From: Chryseobacterium sp. CH25
Lineage (GTDB): Bacteria; Bacteroidota; Bacteroidia; Flavobacteriales; Weeksellaceae
Length of the DNA: 64,000 nucleotides
Assembly (NCBI RefSeq): GCF_004119455.1
Contig: NZ_NRQT01000015.1
Coordinates: 30,615 to 94,614, forward strand
Direction: 5' to 3'
A program made the translations under genes and the position numbers. Shown here piece by piece: positions 42,556 to 52,589 of the stretch. Position 1 is the first letter of the stretch, and each line of letters starts with the position of its first letter. The notes under the pieces are model-generated. The model was not told where the DNA came from. It ran no database searches and was given only the letters and a program-made list of their open reading frames with translations.

Positions 42556-45264
42556 ATGAAAAAAATTTACTTAATCCTTCTCATGACTATGCTTTCTGTT
42601 GTACAGGCACAGATTGTTACTATTCCTGATGTTAATTTAAAAAACAAACTTTTATCTTCAACGGCTACCAACAATATTGCAGTTAATTCCGCCGGAAGCA
42701 GTATTAAAATAGATGCCAATAATGATGGTGAAATTCAGATTACTGAAGCTCTTGCTGTTTCTAAACTGGACATTAATAGTTCTGCAATCTCTAATTTAAA
42801 TGGACTTGAAGTATTTTCAAATCTGAAAGAATTAAACCTGATGAGTAATAATTTACTTTCTTTTAATTCAAGTTTTCCAGTACTTAACTCTCTGAACATA
42901 TCTCAGAATTACATAAGTTCCATAGATGTTACTAATTGTCCACTTCTTCAATCTATTGATGTCACAGGCAATAACCTTATAACACAGGCCCTTAACAATA
43001 ATTCTATAGTTAATTTAACTACCGGGGGTACGAAGTTGCAGCATTTAGATCTACAAGGAACTCCAGCTGTTAAAAAAGTATCGGTAAGTTTTTCCAATCT
43101 TCAATCAGTTAACGGGGGAAATATGCCTTTTTTGGAGGAACTTTCAATAAGTAATGCTCCAACGCTCTCACAGTTCAATTTGAGTGGGTCCTTAAAACTT
43201 GAGAACTTAACTATGAAATACACAGGTTTGACTCACCTTGATCTGAGCAACCTTACGGGCCTTAAAACACTGGAATGTACCAATAATAAATTTCAGACAG
43301 CAACTCTTGATGGCTGCACTGCTCTTTCTTCGGTAAGAATGGAAAACAATCTTCTCACAAGCCTCAGTCTTAGTAATCTTCCTTCGCTCAGCCTTATGGA
43401 CATTTCGAATAATAACCTTACTTCTGTAGTGTTAAATAATGTCTATAATCTGCAGTATTTCCAATGTTATAATAACCAACTGACTAATCTTACCATCAAT
43501 AACGCTCCTAAACTTATCACTCTGTATGCCAGCTCCAATAAGCTTTCTACCCTTAATTTGTCTACAGCTACCAATATCGAAACGTTATGGTGCAGCTCTA
43601 ATAATCTACTAAGTCTGGATGTGAGCATGCTGACCAATCTTACTTCATTACAATGTATTGAAAATTTATTTACAGAACTTGATTTTTCCCAGAATAAAGC
43701 ATTGGTGGATGTAGCTTGTAGTTATAATCACAAACTGAAAAAAATATCTTTAAAGAACGGAACCTCTCAGACTTCTATTCTTACTGACTTATTTCCTAAT
43801 CCAAGCCTTGTTTATATTTGTTGTGATGAAAATGAAATTAGTTATTTCGATGCTGAAAATATTTCTATCAATAGTGGTAAGACAGAAATCAATTCATACT
43901 GTTCTTTTACGCCAGGAGGTACATTTTATAAAATTCAGGGAAATACAAAGGTAGATGCCAATAATAATGGCTGTGATCCCAATGATGCCAACAAAGCTTT
44001 CCAAAAGTTCAGCATAACAGGAAATGGAGTTACAGGAACTGCAATTGCCAATACATCCGGAGATTTTTCTATTTCAGTACAGCCAGGCAGCCATACAGTG
44101 ACTCCGGTTCTTGAAAATCCTGCGTACTTTAGTATTTCCCCTTCAAGCATTACTGCCACTTTTCCTCAACAGGCAAGTCCATTAATTCAAAATTTCTGTA
44201 TAACTCCGAATGGTGTTCATAATGATTTAGAAACAGTAATTGTACCAATTACAGACGCTTCACCAGGCTTTGAATCAAAATATAATATCATTTACAAAAA
44301 CAAAGGGAATACGATACAATCAGGTACTCTGAAATTTAATTACAATGAGAATGTTATCGATTATATGAGCGCTACCCTTTCCCCATCCTCTCAATCTTCC
44401 GGAACACTGAACTGGAATTTCACGAATCTTCTTCCTTTTGAAACAAAAGAAATCACAGTTACTGTAAAATTAAATACTCCAATGCAAATTCCGCCAGTAA
44501 ACGGTGGTGATGTACTGCATTATACAGCACAAATTAACGGAGCAAACGATGAAACCCCAACTGACAACAATTTCAGCCTAAACCAAACTGTTGTTAATTC
44601 TTTTGACCCTAATGATAAAACCTGTCTTGAAGGAACTTCTATTGCAAAAGCCCAAGTTGGAGACTATGTTCATTACCTGATCCGATTTGAAAATACGGGA
44701 ACAGCCAATGCCAGAAATATTGTAGTAAAAGATGAAATTGACACTTCAAAATTTGATATTTCTTCTTTGGTTGCGTTAAACGGAAGCCACAGCTATGTTA
44801 CAAGAGTAACCAATCCCAATATTGTAGAATTTATCTTTGAAAACATTCAGCTGCCTTTTGATGATGCCAATAATGATGGATATGTTGCCTTTAAAATAAA
44901 GACAAAGTCTACTTTGGGTACTGGAGACACTTTCAGTAATACTGCCAAAATATACTTCGATTATAATTTTCCTATCATTACCAATACCTATACAACATCT
45001 GTTTTAGGTACACTGGCTACTTCGGAAGTCAAAAATGATAAAAATGGAATGAGTATTTACCCTAATCCCGTAAAAGATATATTGTACATTCATTCAGCAA
45101 TTGAAGTAAATAAGGCTGTAATTTATGACACAACCGGAAGAGTAATTAATTCTATTGGTGTAAAAGGAAACACAGTACAAGTTTCGGATCTGCCTAAAGG
45201 AAATTATCTTATTAAACTGTTCTTAAAAGATAAGGTTTCTGTACAGAAATTCATTAAGGATTAA
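42556..45264 (+). CDS. leucine-rich repeat protein with T9SS sorting tail (paralogue 1)
   Basis: 902 aa secreted surface protein. Signal peptide (about 1-19), then an EF-hand-like loop DANNDGEIQITEA (about 55-67), about 16 leucine-rich repeats of roughly 21 residues (about 70-440), a Cys-containing YCSFTPGG linker, a SdrB-like beta domain (NNGCDPNDANKAFQKF), a DUF11-like domain (SFDPNDKTCLEGTSI), and a C-terminal T9SS type-A sorting tail (IYPNPVKDIL, then PKGNYLIKLFLKDK). Type IX export to the cell surface is inferred from the tail. It is the first of three tandem paralogues. Confidence 0.88.
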   Translation: MKKIYLILLMTMLSVVQAQIVTIPDVNLKNKLLSSTATNNIAVNSAGSSIKIDANNDGEIQITEALAVSKLDINSSAISNLNGLEVFSNLKELNLMSNNLLSFNSSFPVLNSLNISQNYISSIDVTNCPLLQSIDVTGNNLITQALNNNSIVNLTTGGTKLQHLDLQGTPAVKKVSVSFSNLQSVNGGNMPFLEELSISNAPTLSQFNLSGSLKLENLTMKYTGLTHLDLSNLTGLKTLECTNNKFQTATLDGCTALSSVRMENNLLTSLSLSNLPSLSLMDISNNNLTSVVLNNVYNLQYFQCYNNQLTNLTINNAPKLITLYASSNKLSTLNLSTATNIETLWCSSNNLLSLDVSMLTNLTSLQCIENLFTELDFSQNKALVDVACSYNHKLKKISLKNGTSQTSILTDLFPNPSLVYICCDENEISYFDAENISINSGKTEINSYCSFTPGGTFYKIQGNTKVDANNNGCDPNDANKAFQKFSITGNGVTGTAIANTSGDFSISVQPGSHTVTPVLENPAYFSISPSSITATFPQQASPLIQNFCITPNGVHNDLETVIVPITDASPGFESKYNIIYKNKGNTIQSGTLKFNYNENVIDYMSATLSPSSQSSGTLNWNFTNLLPFETKEITVTVKLNTPMQIPPVNGGDVLHYTAQINGANDETPTDNNFSLNQTVVNSFDPNDKTCLEGTSIAKAQVGDYVHYLIRFENTGTANARNIVVKDEIDTSKFDISSLVALNGSHSYVTRVTNPNIVEFIFENIQLPFDDANNDGYVAFKIKTKSTLGTGDTFSNTAKIYFDYNFPIITNTYTTSVLGTLATSEVKNDKNGMSIYPNPVKDILYIHSAIEVNKAVIYDTTGRVINSIGVKGNTVQVSDLPKGNYLIKLFLKDKVSVQKFIKD

Positions 45265-45293
45265 GTTCATCAAACAACTATAAAATAAAAGTA

Positions 45294-45320
45294 AAAAGCT
45301 GCGGAATTTTCGCAGCTTTT
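45294..45320 (+). terminator. intrinsic terminator of LRR paralogue 1
   Basis: AAAAGCTGCG pairs with CGCAGCTTTT across 7 nt, a 10-bp perfect stem. Confidence 0.8.
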
Positions 45321-45405
45321 ATGTTTTCAAAACAAGTGTAAACATCTTACAATCAAACAGAAAAATATGGTTAAAAAAAATTATCAAAGTAATTCTTTAA
45401 AAGGT

Positions 45406-45413
45406 TACATTTG
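45406..45413 (+). promoter_or_regulatory. -7 promoter element of LRR paralogue 2
   Basis: TACATTTG matches TAnnTTTG, 20 bp from the ATG. A weaker TACATTTA lies at the same place ahead of paralogue 3. Confidence 0.5.
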
Positions 45414-45432
45414 TTCAGAATTAAACTAAACC

Positions 45433-47994
45433 ATGAAAAAAATCTATTTAATCATTTCGATGATTCTGTTTGCCCTGTTTCAGGCTCAGACATTGAATGT
45501 GGATCCCTATTTGAAAACAAAATTGTTTGCTTACGGAGCAACAAGTGATGCTAACGGAAACTTTATTACTCTGGACACAAATAATGATGGACAGATTCAA
45601 CTATCGGAAGCTTCGCTGGTTTATAAAATAAATCTATCTAGTCTTTCAAATGCTATTACAGGTTTATCAGTACTTACTGAATTTCCAAATTTAACTGAGC
45701 TAAAACTAACAAATCCTGATATATCCTCTAATCTGGTTTTCAGTAATTATACTACTCTTCAAAAATTAATTTTTTCAGGCGGAGGAGTAGGTAACGTAAC
45801 GATTGAAAACTGCAATGCTCTAAATAGCGCACAACTTGGTAGCTGGGGAGACGTTATCAATATTCAGAACACTTCCGTACAAGAAATTTCTGTTTCCAAC
45901 ATTAATGGGTTTAATATTTCTGGACTTCCTAATCTTAAAAAATTATCATTGGGATCTTCAACAATGACTTCTTTAAATTTAAGTAATCTCCCCACGCTGG
46001 AAGAAGTAAATGTCAGTCAAAACCAATTTCTAACAAGTATTAATTTTGCCGGAGATACAGCTTTGAAAAGGCTAGACTTATTTCGTAATAAACTAAGCAG
46101 TCTTTCAATTCCTAATCCTTCTTTAGTAAACTATTTAAGTATAGCCTTCAATCTTTTCCAGACTTTTGACGTAACCCCATATACTGGATTGGGAATGTTT
46201 CTTGCTCACGACAACCAAATCACAAGTCTGGACTTTAGCTCAAGCCCTCTGATTGGAATGCTTTATATTTACAATAATCAGCTTACTACATTAACACTTA
46301 ATAATAATCAAAATTTAGGGTATTTGTATGCCAATAATAATCATATAACCAATATTGCATTTGATCAGGCAAGAAGCTTAAAAGGTATTCAGGTAATGAA
46401 TAATTCGCTAACGAATATTGATTTATCAAAGCAGACTATTCTGGATATTGCTGATCTTGATAATAATCTTAATTTACAGACTTTAAATCTTAAAAACGGA
46501 AAGCATAATTATCTTGGCATTGGCTTTTCAAATACACCACAACTGCAATATGTATGTACTGACCCTATAGAAACTAACTATATAATATCGCAATTAGCAT
46601 ACTATAATCAACCCAATGCTGTTGTAAATTCTTATTGTTCTTTCACACCAGGAGGTTCTTCTTATTTTACCCTTCAGGGGAAAACAAGATACGACATGAA
46701 CACAAATGGATGCGACATTAATGACATGATAAAACCTTTTCAAAAATTCAATATTTTAGGGCAAAACATGGCCATTTCAGATGCGTTCGGATCTTATTCT
46801 TTCCCTCTGATATACGGAACTAACACGATCACCCCGATATTGGAAAATCCTTCTTATTTTAACATTACACCACCTTCATTCACTACCAATTTTCCAACAC
46901 AGCCAAGTCCTCATACGCAGAACTTTTGTTTAACGCCCAATGGTACACATAATGATCTGGAAGTTGTGATGATTCCTATACAGTCCGCCATTTCAGGATT
47001 TGATGCTCAATATAAAATCGTTTATAAAAACAAAGGAACAGAAACACAATCCGGAAATATAGCTTTTAATTTTGATCATAACCGAATGACTTACCAGACT
47101 GCCACAACAGCTCCTGCCTCTCAGTCTGCGGGAGTGCTCAACTGGAATTTCACGAATCTTCTTCCTTTTGAAACAAAAGAACTCACCGTTACTGTAAAAT
47201 TAAACACTCCAACACAGAACCCTCCTCTCAATAGTGGTGATATTCTGCATTATACAGCGCAAATCAACGGAGCAACAGATGAAACACCAACTGACAACAA
47301 CTTCACCCTAAACCAAACCGTTGGCAATTCTTTTGATCCAAACGATAAAACCTGTCTTGAAGGAACTTCTATTGCAAAAACCCAAGTTGGAGATTATGTT
47401 CATTACTTAATCCGATTTGAAAACAAAGGAACAGCCAATGCCAGAAATATTGTAGTAAAGGATGAAATTGATGCATCAAAATTTGATCTGTCCTCTGTAG
47501 TTGCACTCAATGGAAGCCATAATTTTATAACAGAAATTAAATCCCCGAATATTGTGGAATTTATTTTTGAAAACATTCAGCTTCCATTTGATAATGATCA
47601 TAATGATGGATATGTTGCTTTTAAAATAAAGACAATATCTACCTTGAATACTGGAGATTCTTTCAGTAATACGGCTAAAATCTATTTTGATTATAACGCT
47701 CCTATTGTTACTAATACCTATACCACAACTATTGAAGGTATATTGGCTACTTCGGAGGTCCAAAATGATAAAAAGGCCGTAAGTATTTATCCTAATCCGG
47801 TAAAAGATATATTGTATTTGCATTCATCAATTGAAGTTACTAAAGTTGAGGTTTACGATGTAGCTGGCAGACTCATTACTTCTATGGGAGTAAAAGGAAA
47901 CGCAGTAAATGTTTCGGAACTGCCTAAAGGAAATTATCTGATTAAACTGTTCTTAAAAGACAAGGTTTCTGTACAAAAATTCATTAAAGATTAA
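45433..47994 (+). CDS. leucine-rich repeat protein with T9SS sorting tail (paralogue 2)
   Basis: 853 aa, same plan as its neighbours: signal peptide, EF-hand-like DTNNDGQIQLSEAS, about 14 LRRs, the YCSFTPGG linker, beta and DUF11-like domains and the T9SS tail. The LRR part is the most diverged from the other two, while the C-terminal half is closely alike; 47414-47543 is identical to 50286-50415, a sign of recent gene conversion or duplication. It is separately terminated. Confidence 0.88.
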   Translation: MKKIYLIISMILFALFQAQTLNVDPYLKTKLFAYGATSDANGNFITLDTNNDGQIQLSEASLVYKINLSSLSNAITGLSVLTEFPNLTELKLTNPDISSNLVFSNYTTLQKLIFSGGGVGNVTIENCNALNSAQLGSWGDVINIQNTSVQEISVSNINGFNISGLPNLKKLSLGSSTMTSLNLSNLPTLEEVNVSQNQFLTSINFAGDTALKRLDLFRNKLSSLSIPNPSLVNYLSIAFNLFQTFDVTPYTGLGMFLAHDNQITSLDFSSSPLIGMLYIYNNQLTTLTLNNNQNLGYLYANNNHITNIAFDQARSLKGIQVMNNSLTNIDLSKQTILDIADLDNNLNLQTLNLKNGKHNYLGIGFSNTPQLQYVCTDPIETNYIISQLAYYNQPNAVVNSYCSFTPGGSSYFTLQGKTRYDMNTNGCDINDMIKPFQKFNILGQNMAISDAFGSYSFPLIYGTNTITPILENPSYFNITPPSFTTNFPTQPSPHTQNFCLTPNGTHNDLEVVMIPIQSAISGFDAQYKIVYKNKGTETQSGNIAFNFDHNRMTYQTATTAPASQSAGVLNWNFTNLLPFETKELTVTVKLNTPTQNPPLNSGDILHYTAQINGATDETPTDNNFTLNQTVGNSFDPNDKTCLEGTSIAKTQVGDYVHYLIRFENKGTANARNIVVKDEIDASKFDLSSVVALNGSHNFITEIKSPNIVEFIFENIQLPFDNDHNDGYVAFKIKTISTLNTGDSFSNTAKIYFDYNAPIVTNTYTTTIEGILATSEVQNDKKAVSIYPNPVKDILYLHSSIEVTKVEVYDVAGRLITSMGVKGNAVNVSELPKGNYLIKLFLKDKVSVQKFIKD

Positions 47995-48015
47995 GTTCAT
48001 AAACAATTATAAAGT

Positions 48016-48045
48016 AAAAAGCTGCGACAATTTCGCAGCTTTTTT
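48016..48045 (+). terminator. intrinsic terminator of LRR paralogue 2
   Basis: AAAAAGCTGCGA pairs with TTCGCAGCTTTTT; one of the three near-identical CGCAGC hairpins that end these genes. Confidence 0.8.
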
Positions 48046-48254
48046 TTGCAATTATGAATGCATGATAATCATTCTGTCTTCCGAAGCAAAGCCAAGATTG
48101 AAGCTCAGAGACCCCACTAATACACATAAAACAATCACCAATAATTTAATTAAAATATTAAATTAAAAATAAATAAACATTAATTATTTTAAACTAAAAT
48201 AACAAATCAAAGAAAAATATTAATACATTTACATTAACCAAACATCACTAAACC

Positions 48255-50872
48255 ATGAAAAACATTTATTTTTTGTGCTCTTACTAGCACAAGTGTCTGC
48301 TACTGCGCAGATCATTAATTTTCCCGATCCTGCATTCAAAGCAAAATTGGTCTCAGCAACTCCGGGAAATTCTGTTGCTTATAACCTCAGTGGAACAGCA
48401 ACTGCAATAGATACTAATAATGACGGAGAAATCCAGGTAAGCGAGGCTCAAAACATTTCAAAATTGTCATTCAGCAGTACTTCCATTAATGATATTACGG
48501 GAATACAGAATTTTACCAACCTTACTTCTCTTAATGCATCAGGAAATACATCACTTAACTCCGTTGATGTAAGTAATATGGTTCAGCTAAAAGAGTTAGT
48601 TCTTTTCACCAACGCTCTGAATGCTATCAATACACAAGGCTGTAATCAGCTTGAAAGTTTCTCATTCAGTAATAACAGCGGTTCTATTTCTAATCTCGGC
48701 TTTTTACAAAATCCTTCTTTGAAAAAGCTTATCATGATGAAAAATACACATTTGGCCAGCGTAGATACTTCTAATCTTACAGGGCTGGAAGATATTTTTA
48801 TAGGGGAAAGTACAAACCTGAATTTTACAAGTTTAAATTTATCCAACAACATCAACCTGAAAAAAATCCACATCGACAAACCTAACCTTACATCACTTAC
48901 ATTCAATACATTAAACCAACTTGAAAATATTACGATCAACAGGACAAAGTTAACATCTCTGGATCTTACCAATGCTCCCCTGCTTAGTAATCTGACCCTC
49001 GATCAAAACCCATTACTAAGCACTCTTGTTATTCAGAACAATGCTAATCTGGAATATGTGCGTGTTCAGAATTCGCCATTACTTACTTCTATCAGTGTTC
49101 AGAATAAAGCCAAACTACTGGGATTAACTTTAACCGGCACAGGTATATCTTCTTTAAATCTTACAGGATTACCTGAAGTATTTAGTTTGTCATTGAGTGA
49201 TAATAAAATTACGTCTTTAGATGTTTCCTCTCTTACAGATCTTGTATTCATGTCTATGGGAGAAGATTTTCTTACCAGCATTGATGTAAGCCAAAATACA
49301 AAGCTAAGCTCTTTAAATGTTGCAGGTAAAGCTATTACGACCGTAAATACTAAAAATGGAAAACCTAATCTTCAGTTCTATGCAAGCCCGATATCATTGA
49401 CCCCAAATTTGGCTTATGTATGTTGTGATACGAATAAAGTGAATCAGGTTTCCAATATGCTCCTTTCCTATGGACATACGAATGTGGTGGTTAACAATTA
49501 TTGTTCCTTCACTCCTGGAGGAGTATTCTATACTGTTCAGGGAACTACAAAATACGACAGCAATAATAACGGTTGTGACCTAAATGACCTAGGCAGGCCA
49601 TTACAGAAATTCAATATTACCAACGGAACTATTTCCGGAAGCAGCATTGGAAATTCTTCCGGCAATTACTCTATTCCATTACAGGCAGGAACTCATACTA
49701 TTACCCCTGTTTTGGAAAATCCATCTTATTTTACAATTACTCCTTCATCTGTAAATGTAACATTTCCTAACCAGGCAAGCCCGGTAATACAAAACTTCTG
49801 TTACGCAGCCAATGGTGTACATCATGATCTGGAAGTTGTGATCATTCCTATACAGTCTGCAGTTCCCGGTTTTGATGCTCAATATAAAATTGTTTATAAA
49901 AATAAAGGAACAGCAGCACAATCCGGAAATATAGCTTTTAATTTTAATGATAGTTTGATGAATTATCAAAATGCAACAGTAACACCTAATTCCCAATCAA
50001 GTGGAGCACTCAGCTGGAATTTCACCAATCTTTTGCCATTTGAAACAAAAGAAATGACAGTCACCATGAAATTAAATACTCCAACACAAACTCCTGCAGT
50101 GAATAATGGTGATATTCTGCATTATACAGCACAAATTAATGGAGTAACAGATGAAACACCAACTGACAATAATTTCAGTCTAAACCAAACTGTTGTTAAT
50201 TCCTTTGATCCTAACGATAAAAACTGTCTGGAAGGAACTTCTATTGAGAAAACTCAGGTGGGAGATTATGTACATTATCTGATCAGATTTGAAAACAAAG
50301 GAACAGCCAATGCCAGAAATATTGTAGTAAAGGATGAAATTGATGCATCAAAATTTGATCTGTCCTCTGTAGTTGCACTCAATGGAAGCCATAATTTTAT
50401 AACAGAAATTAAATCTCCTAATATTGTAGAATTTATTTTTGAAAACATTCAGCTTCCATTTGATAATGATCATAATGATGGTTATGTTGCCTTCAAAATA
50501 AAGACAAAATCCACCTTGAATATTGGTGATAGTTTCAGTAATACAGCAAAAATTTATTTTGATTATAACCACCCGATTATTACCAATACCTATACTACGA
50601 GTGTTCAGGACAGGACTACTCTGGCAACCTCTGAAACCAGCAAAAAAAATAATCAGTTGGTAATTTACCCTAATCCTGTGAAAGACATTCTTCATATACA
50701 ATCTCCGGATGAAGTGAGTAAGGTGGAAATCTATGATCTGTCAGGAAGAATTATCAATTCTATGGGAGTGAAAGGAAATTCTGTAAACGTTTCGAATCTG
50801 CTTAAAGGAAATTATCTGATTAAGGTATTCTTTAAAGATAAAACCTCTGTACAGAAATTCATTAAAGAGTAA
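48255..50872 (+). pseudogene. leucine-rich repeat T9SS protein with frameshifted signal peptide (paralogue 3)
   Basis: The frame from ATG 48255 (MKNIYF) runs into TAG at 48285 unless one T is added to the six-T run at 48269-48274; with seven T it reads into VLLLAQVSATAQII and on to the end, about 873 aa. The ORF as given begins at a GTG (48275) that would leave a headless signal peptide. The rest is intact: LRRs, EF-hand-like DTNNDGEIQVSEA, the YCSFTPGG linker, the DUF11-like domain and the T9SS tail. The tract is a phase-variation switch, a decayed gene or a sequencing error. Confidence 0.85.
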
Positions 50873-50895
50873 ACTTATACAAACTACTCTATACT

Positions 50896-50924
50896 AAAGG
50901 CTGCGAATTATTTCGCAGCCTTTT
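50896..50924 (+). terminator. intrinsic terminator of LRR paralogue 3
   Basis: AAAGGCTGCGAA pairs with TTCGCAGCCTTT. It can also serve the minus-strand gene converging on it. Confidence 0.8.
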
Positions 50925-50944
50925 ATGCTGTATTGAAAATCTGT

Positions 50945-51406
50945 TTATTTAAAGACAAGAATTGTATAAGGATTGTTTTCACCAGCTTTAGGGGTTATCA
51001 ATCTGATATGTTCCTTATTTTTATAATAATCAACATAAGATTCTTTAGTGATAATTTTCCCTTTCTCTGTTTCTTTATATCCTGCTTCTTTTATGATTTT
51101 AAGATACTGTTCGTACTCCTTTTTAGTTTTAAATTCATATTCAATCCTGTCATCAGATTGATCTTTGTATTCAAATTTTCCGATTTTGGATTGATAATCA
51201 GGAGCTTCATATTCAGCAAGAACAAATCCCAATCCTTCTGTTTTATCATAAAACCTGTAATTAAGGTTTTTCATTTCCTTTTTGAAATCAGCCATTCCCA
51301 GTTTATTGAATGCTGTAAATTGCTCTAAGGTAAAGGTTTGTGCAGAAAGGGGGATACTTAATGTTATACAAAATAATAAGGCTAATAAACTTATGATTTT
51401 CTTCAT
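50945..51406 (-). CDS. secreted hypothetical protein, 153 aa
   Basis: The signal peptide (KKIISLLALLFCITLSIPLSAQ) is followed by 130 residues with no recognised domain, rich in Lys, Glu and Tyr, and with a repeated charged-aromatic pattern. It points against the LRR genes. A -7 box (TATATTTG at 51423-51430, minus strand) is 17 bp from the ATG. Function unknown. Confidence 0.75.
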   Translation of the reverse strand: MKKIISLLALLFCITLSIPLSAQTFTLEQFTAFNKLGMADFKKEMKNLNYRFYDKTEGLGFVLAEYEAPDYQSKIGKFEYKDQSDDRIEYEFKTKKEYEQYLKIIKEAGYKETEKGKIITKESYVDYYKNKEHIRLITPKAGENNPYTILVFK

Positions 51407-51422
51407 TTTGTGAATTTGGTCA

Positions 51423-51430
51423 CAAATATA
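51423..51430 (-). promoter_or_regulatory. -7 promoter element of the secreted hypothetical gene
   Basis: TATATTTG on the minus strand; a -33 TTG is not at the expected place. Confidence 0.5.
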
Positions 51431-51460
51431 ACGTATAAATCATTAGAAAAGTACTATCAT

Positions 51461-51745
51461 TTACTTGTCATTTCTTCTGCCATCCCAAACAGAAAGTATG
51501 ATTAATTCAGAATCTGAGAATTCATAAAATATCAAATAATCTCTTACTATTTTAACCCTTACATTTTGGACGTCAGTTTTTCGTCCAATAGTAGGGTGTT
51601 CTGCCACTAATCCTATGTTGTACAGGATCAATTTATTCAATTTTAAGCTAAAAGTTTTAGATTTATTTCTAAGAATCCAGTATTCAAGAATATCCTTACG
51701 TTCCTGGTTTGCTTTAAAAGTCCAGATTATTTTTCGCCTAGCCAT
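51461..51745 (-). CDS. ParE/RelE-superfamily toxin
   Basis: 94 aa. WTFKANQERKDILEYWILRN is the helical start of ParE-like toxins, and VRVKIVRDYLIFYEFSDSELIILSVWDGRR the characteristic C-terminal beta strands with the late Arg-rich end. ParE inhibits gyrase and RelE cleaves mRNA; the sequence does not settle which. Its gene overlaps the upstream antitoxin gene by 19 bp, a typical type II toxin-antitoxin layout. Confidence 0.85.
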   Translation of the reverse strand: MARRKIIWTFKANQERKDILEYWILRNKSKTFSLKLNKLILYNIGLVAEHPTIGRKTDVQNVRVKIVRDYLIFYEFSDSELIILSVWDGRRNDK

Positions 51746-51966
51746 TCTTCTATATCTTGATTGGCCCTATCTTCAGTAAGATACGCTTTGTTTTTATACT
51801 CTTCTCTTGCTTCAGCTACTCTTTCTTTTTGAGCATCATTAAGAATATATTCGTTCTGATCTAGCTCAAAATCTAAAAGTTTCTGAATCTCTTCAACGAT
51901 TCGGGCTTCCTTTAATTGGGCTATACGATTGATTAAATCAAGTTTTAAGTCTGATGTGTTCATCAT
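51727..51966 (-). CDS. type II antitoxin
   Basis: 79 aa, helical and acidic, ending with ANQDIEEWLGEK. The start is ATG 51966 (MMNTSDLKLDL), since the longer frame begins at a TTG inside the -7 box TAAATTTG at 51982-51989. It lies first in the pair and overlaps the toxin gene by 19 bp, as expected for a neutraliser that is made in excess. No strong DNA-binding motif is visible in the N-terminus; its family is uncertain. Confidence 0.78.
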   Translation of the reverse strand: MMNTSDLKLDLINRIAQLKEARIVEEIQKLLDFELDQNEYILNDAQKERVAEAREEYKNKAYLTEDRANQDIEEWLGEK

Positions 51967-51981
51967 AAATGAATTGATAAT

Positions 51982-51989
51982 CAAATTTA
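51982..51989 (-). promoter_or_regulatory. -7 promoter element of the toxin-antitoxin pair
   Basis: TAAATTTG on the minus strand, 16 bp from the chosen antitoxin ATG. TA operons are usually autoregulated here; no operator was identified. Confidence 0.5.
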
Positions 51990-52036
51990 TAAAATTTTAT
52001 TTAGCCTATCTTAAGATTTTTAAAATTTTCGATATC

Positions 52037-52543
52037 CTACAAATTATAAGGTCTTATTCTACTATTCAGAAGCTCCAGTAGAACCTTTGCCTTCACATTC
52101 AGCATATCAGTCTGAATACTGTAGCGAACTCCTTTAAACTGAGGAAATACTGTTAAAGCCACCTTATCTACAATATTCATATTTTCCTTAGGCTTCTTCA
52201 TGATCACATAAATATATTCTGAAGTTTTAATTCCATAATGACGTGTATCTGATATAAAAAATAAGGCTACATCGTCAAAACGGATGAATGTGGGTTTTCT
52301 TAATACATTATAAATAATAATCTGCTTATCCGTTACCGTAAGTAAAGGTTCACTCCTTACCAGAAGTAATATAGAATACAGTATTCCAAATGAAAAAAGA
52401 GTGATCCCGAGAGAAAGCATCACGATTACAAAGAGATTTTCGTCTCCGAAGTTAAGTTGGGAAAGACCTATCGTAAAAACAGATGAAATAACAAGCAGAA
52501 TAATGCTTTTAATTTTATTGGAATAAAAATGTTGTTCTTTCAT
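52037..52543 (-). CDS. STM3941-like two-helix membrane protein
   Basis: 168 aa. Two hydrophobic helices (about 12-30 and 40-60) are followed by a beta-rich cytosolic segment (LLTVTDKQIIIYN, FIRFDDVALFFI). The order is that of the STM3941 family, but this is a remembered resemblance. No function is known. A -7 box sits at 52575-52582. Confidence 0.6.
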   Translation of the reverse strand: MKEQHFYSNKIKSIILLVISSVFTIGLSQLNFGDENLFVIVMLSLGITLFSFGILYSILLLVRSEPLLTVTDKQIIIYNVLRKPTFIRFDDVALFFISDTRHYGIKTSEYIYVIMKKPKENMNIVDKVALTVFPQFKGVRYSIQTDMLNVKAKVLLELLNSRIRPYNL

Positions 52544-52574
52544 ATGCTCTCTCGTTTCTATATTTGAGATAATT

Positions 52575-52582
52575 CAAATATA
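52575..52582 (-). promoter_or_regulatory. -7 promoter element of the STM3941-like gene
   Basis: TATATTTG on the minus strand faces a plus-strand TATATTTG at 52559-52566, so the two boxes form an inverted pair (a 24-nt palindrome-like span). The minus-strand box is about 32 bp from the ATG. Confidence 0.5.
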
Positions 52583-52589
52583 GAAAACT

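Noticed and set aside
52559..52582. The facing TATATTTG boxes as a divergent promoter pair
   Set aside because: No plus-strand gene starts nearby; only the minus-strand box fits a gene.
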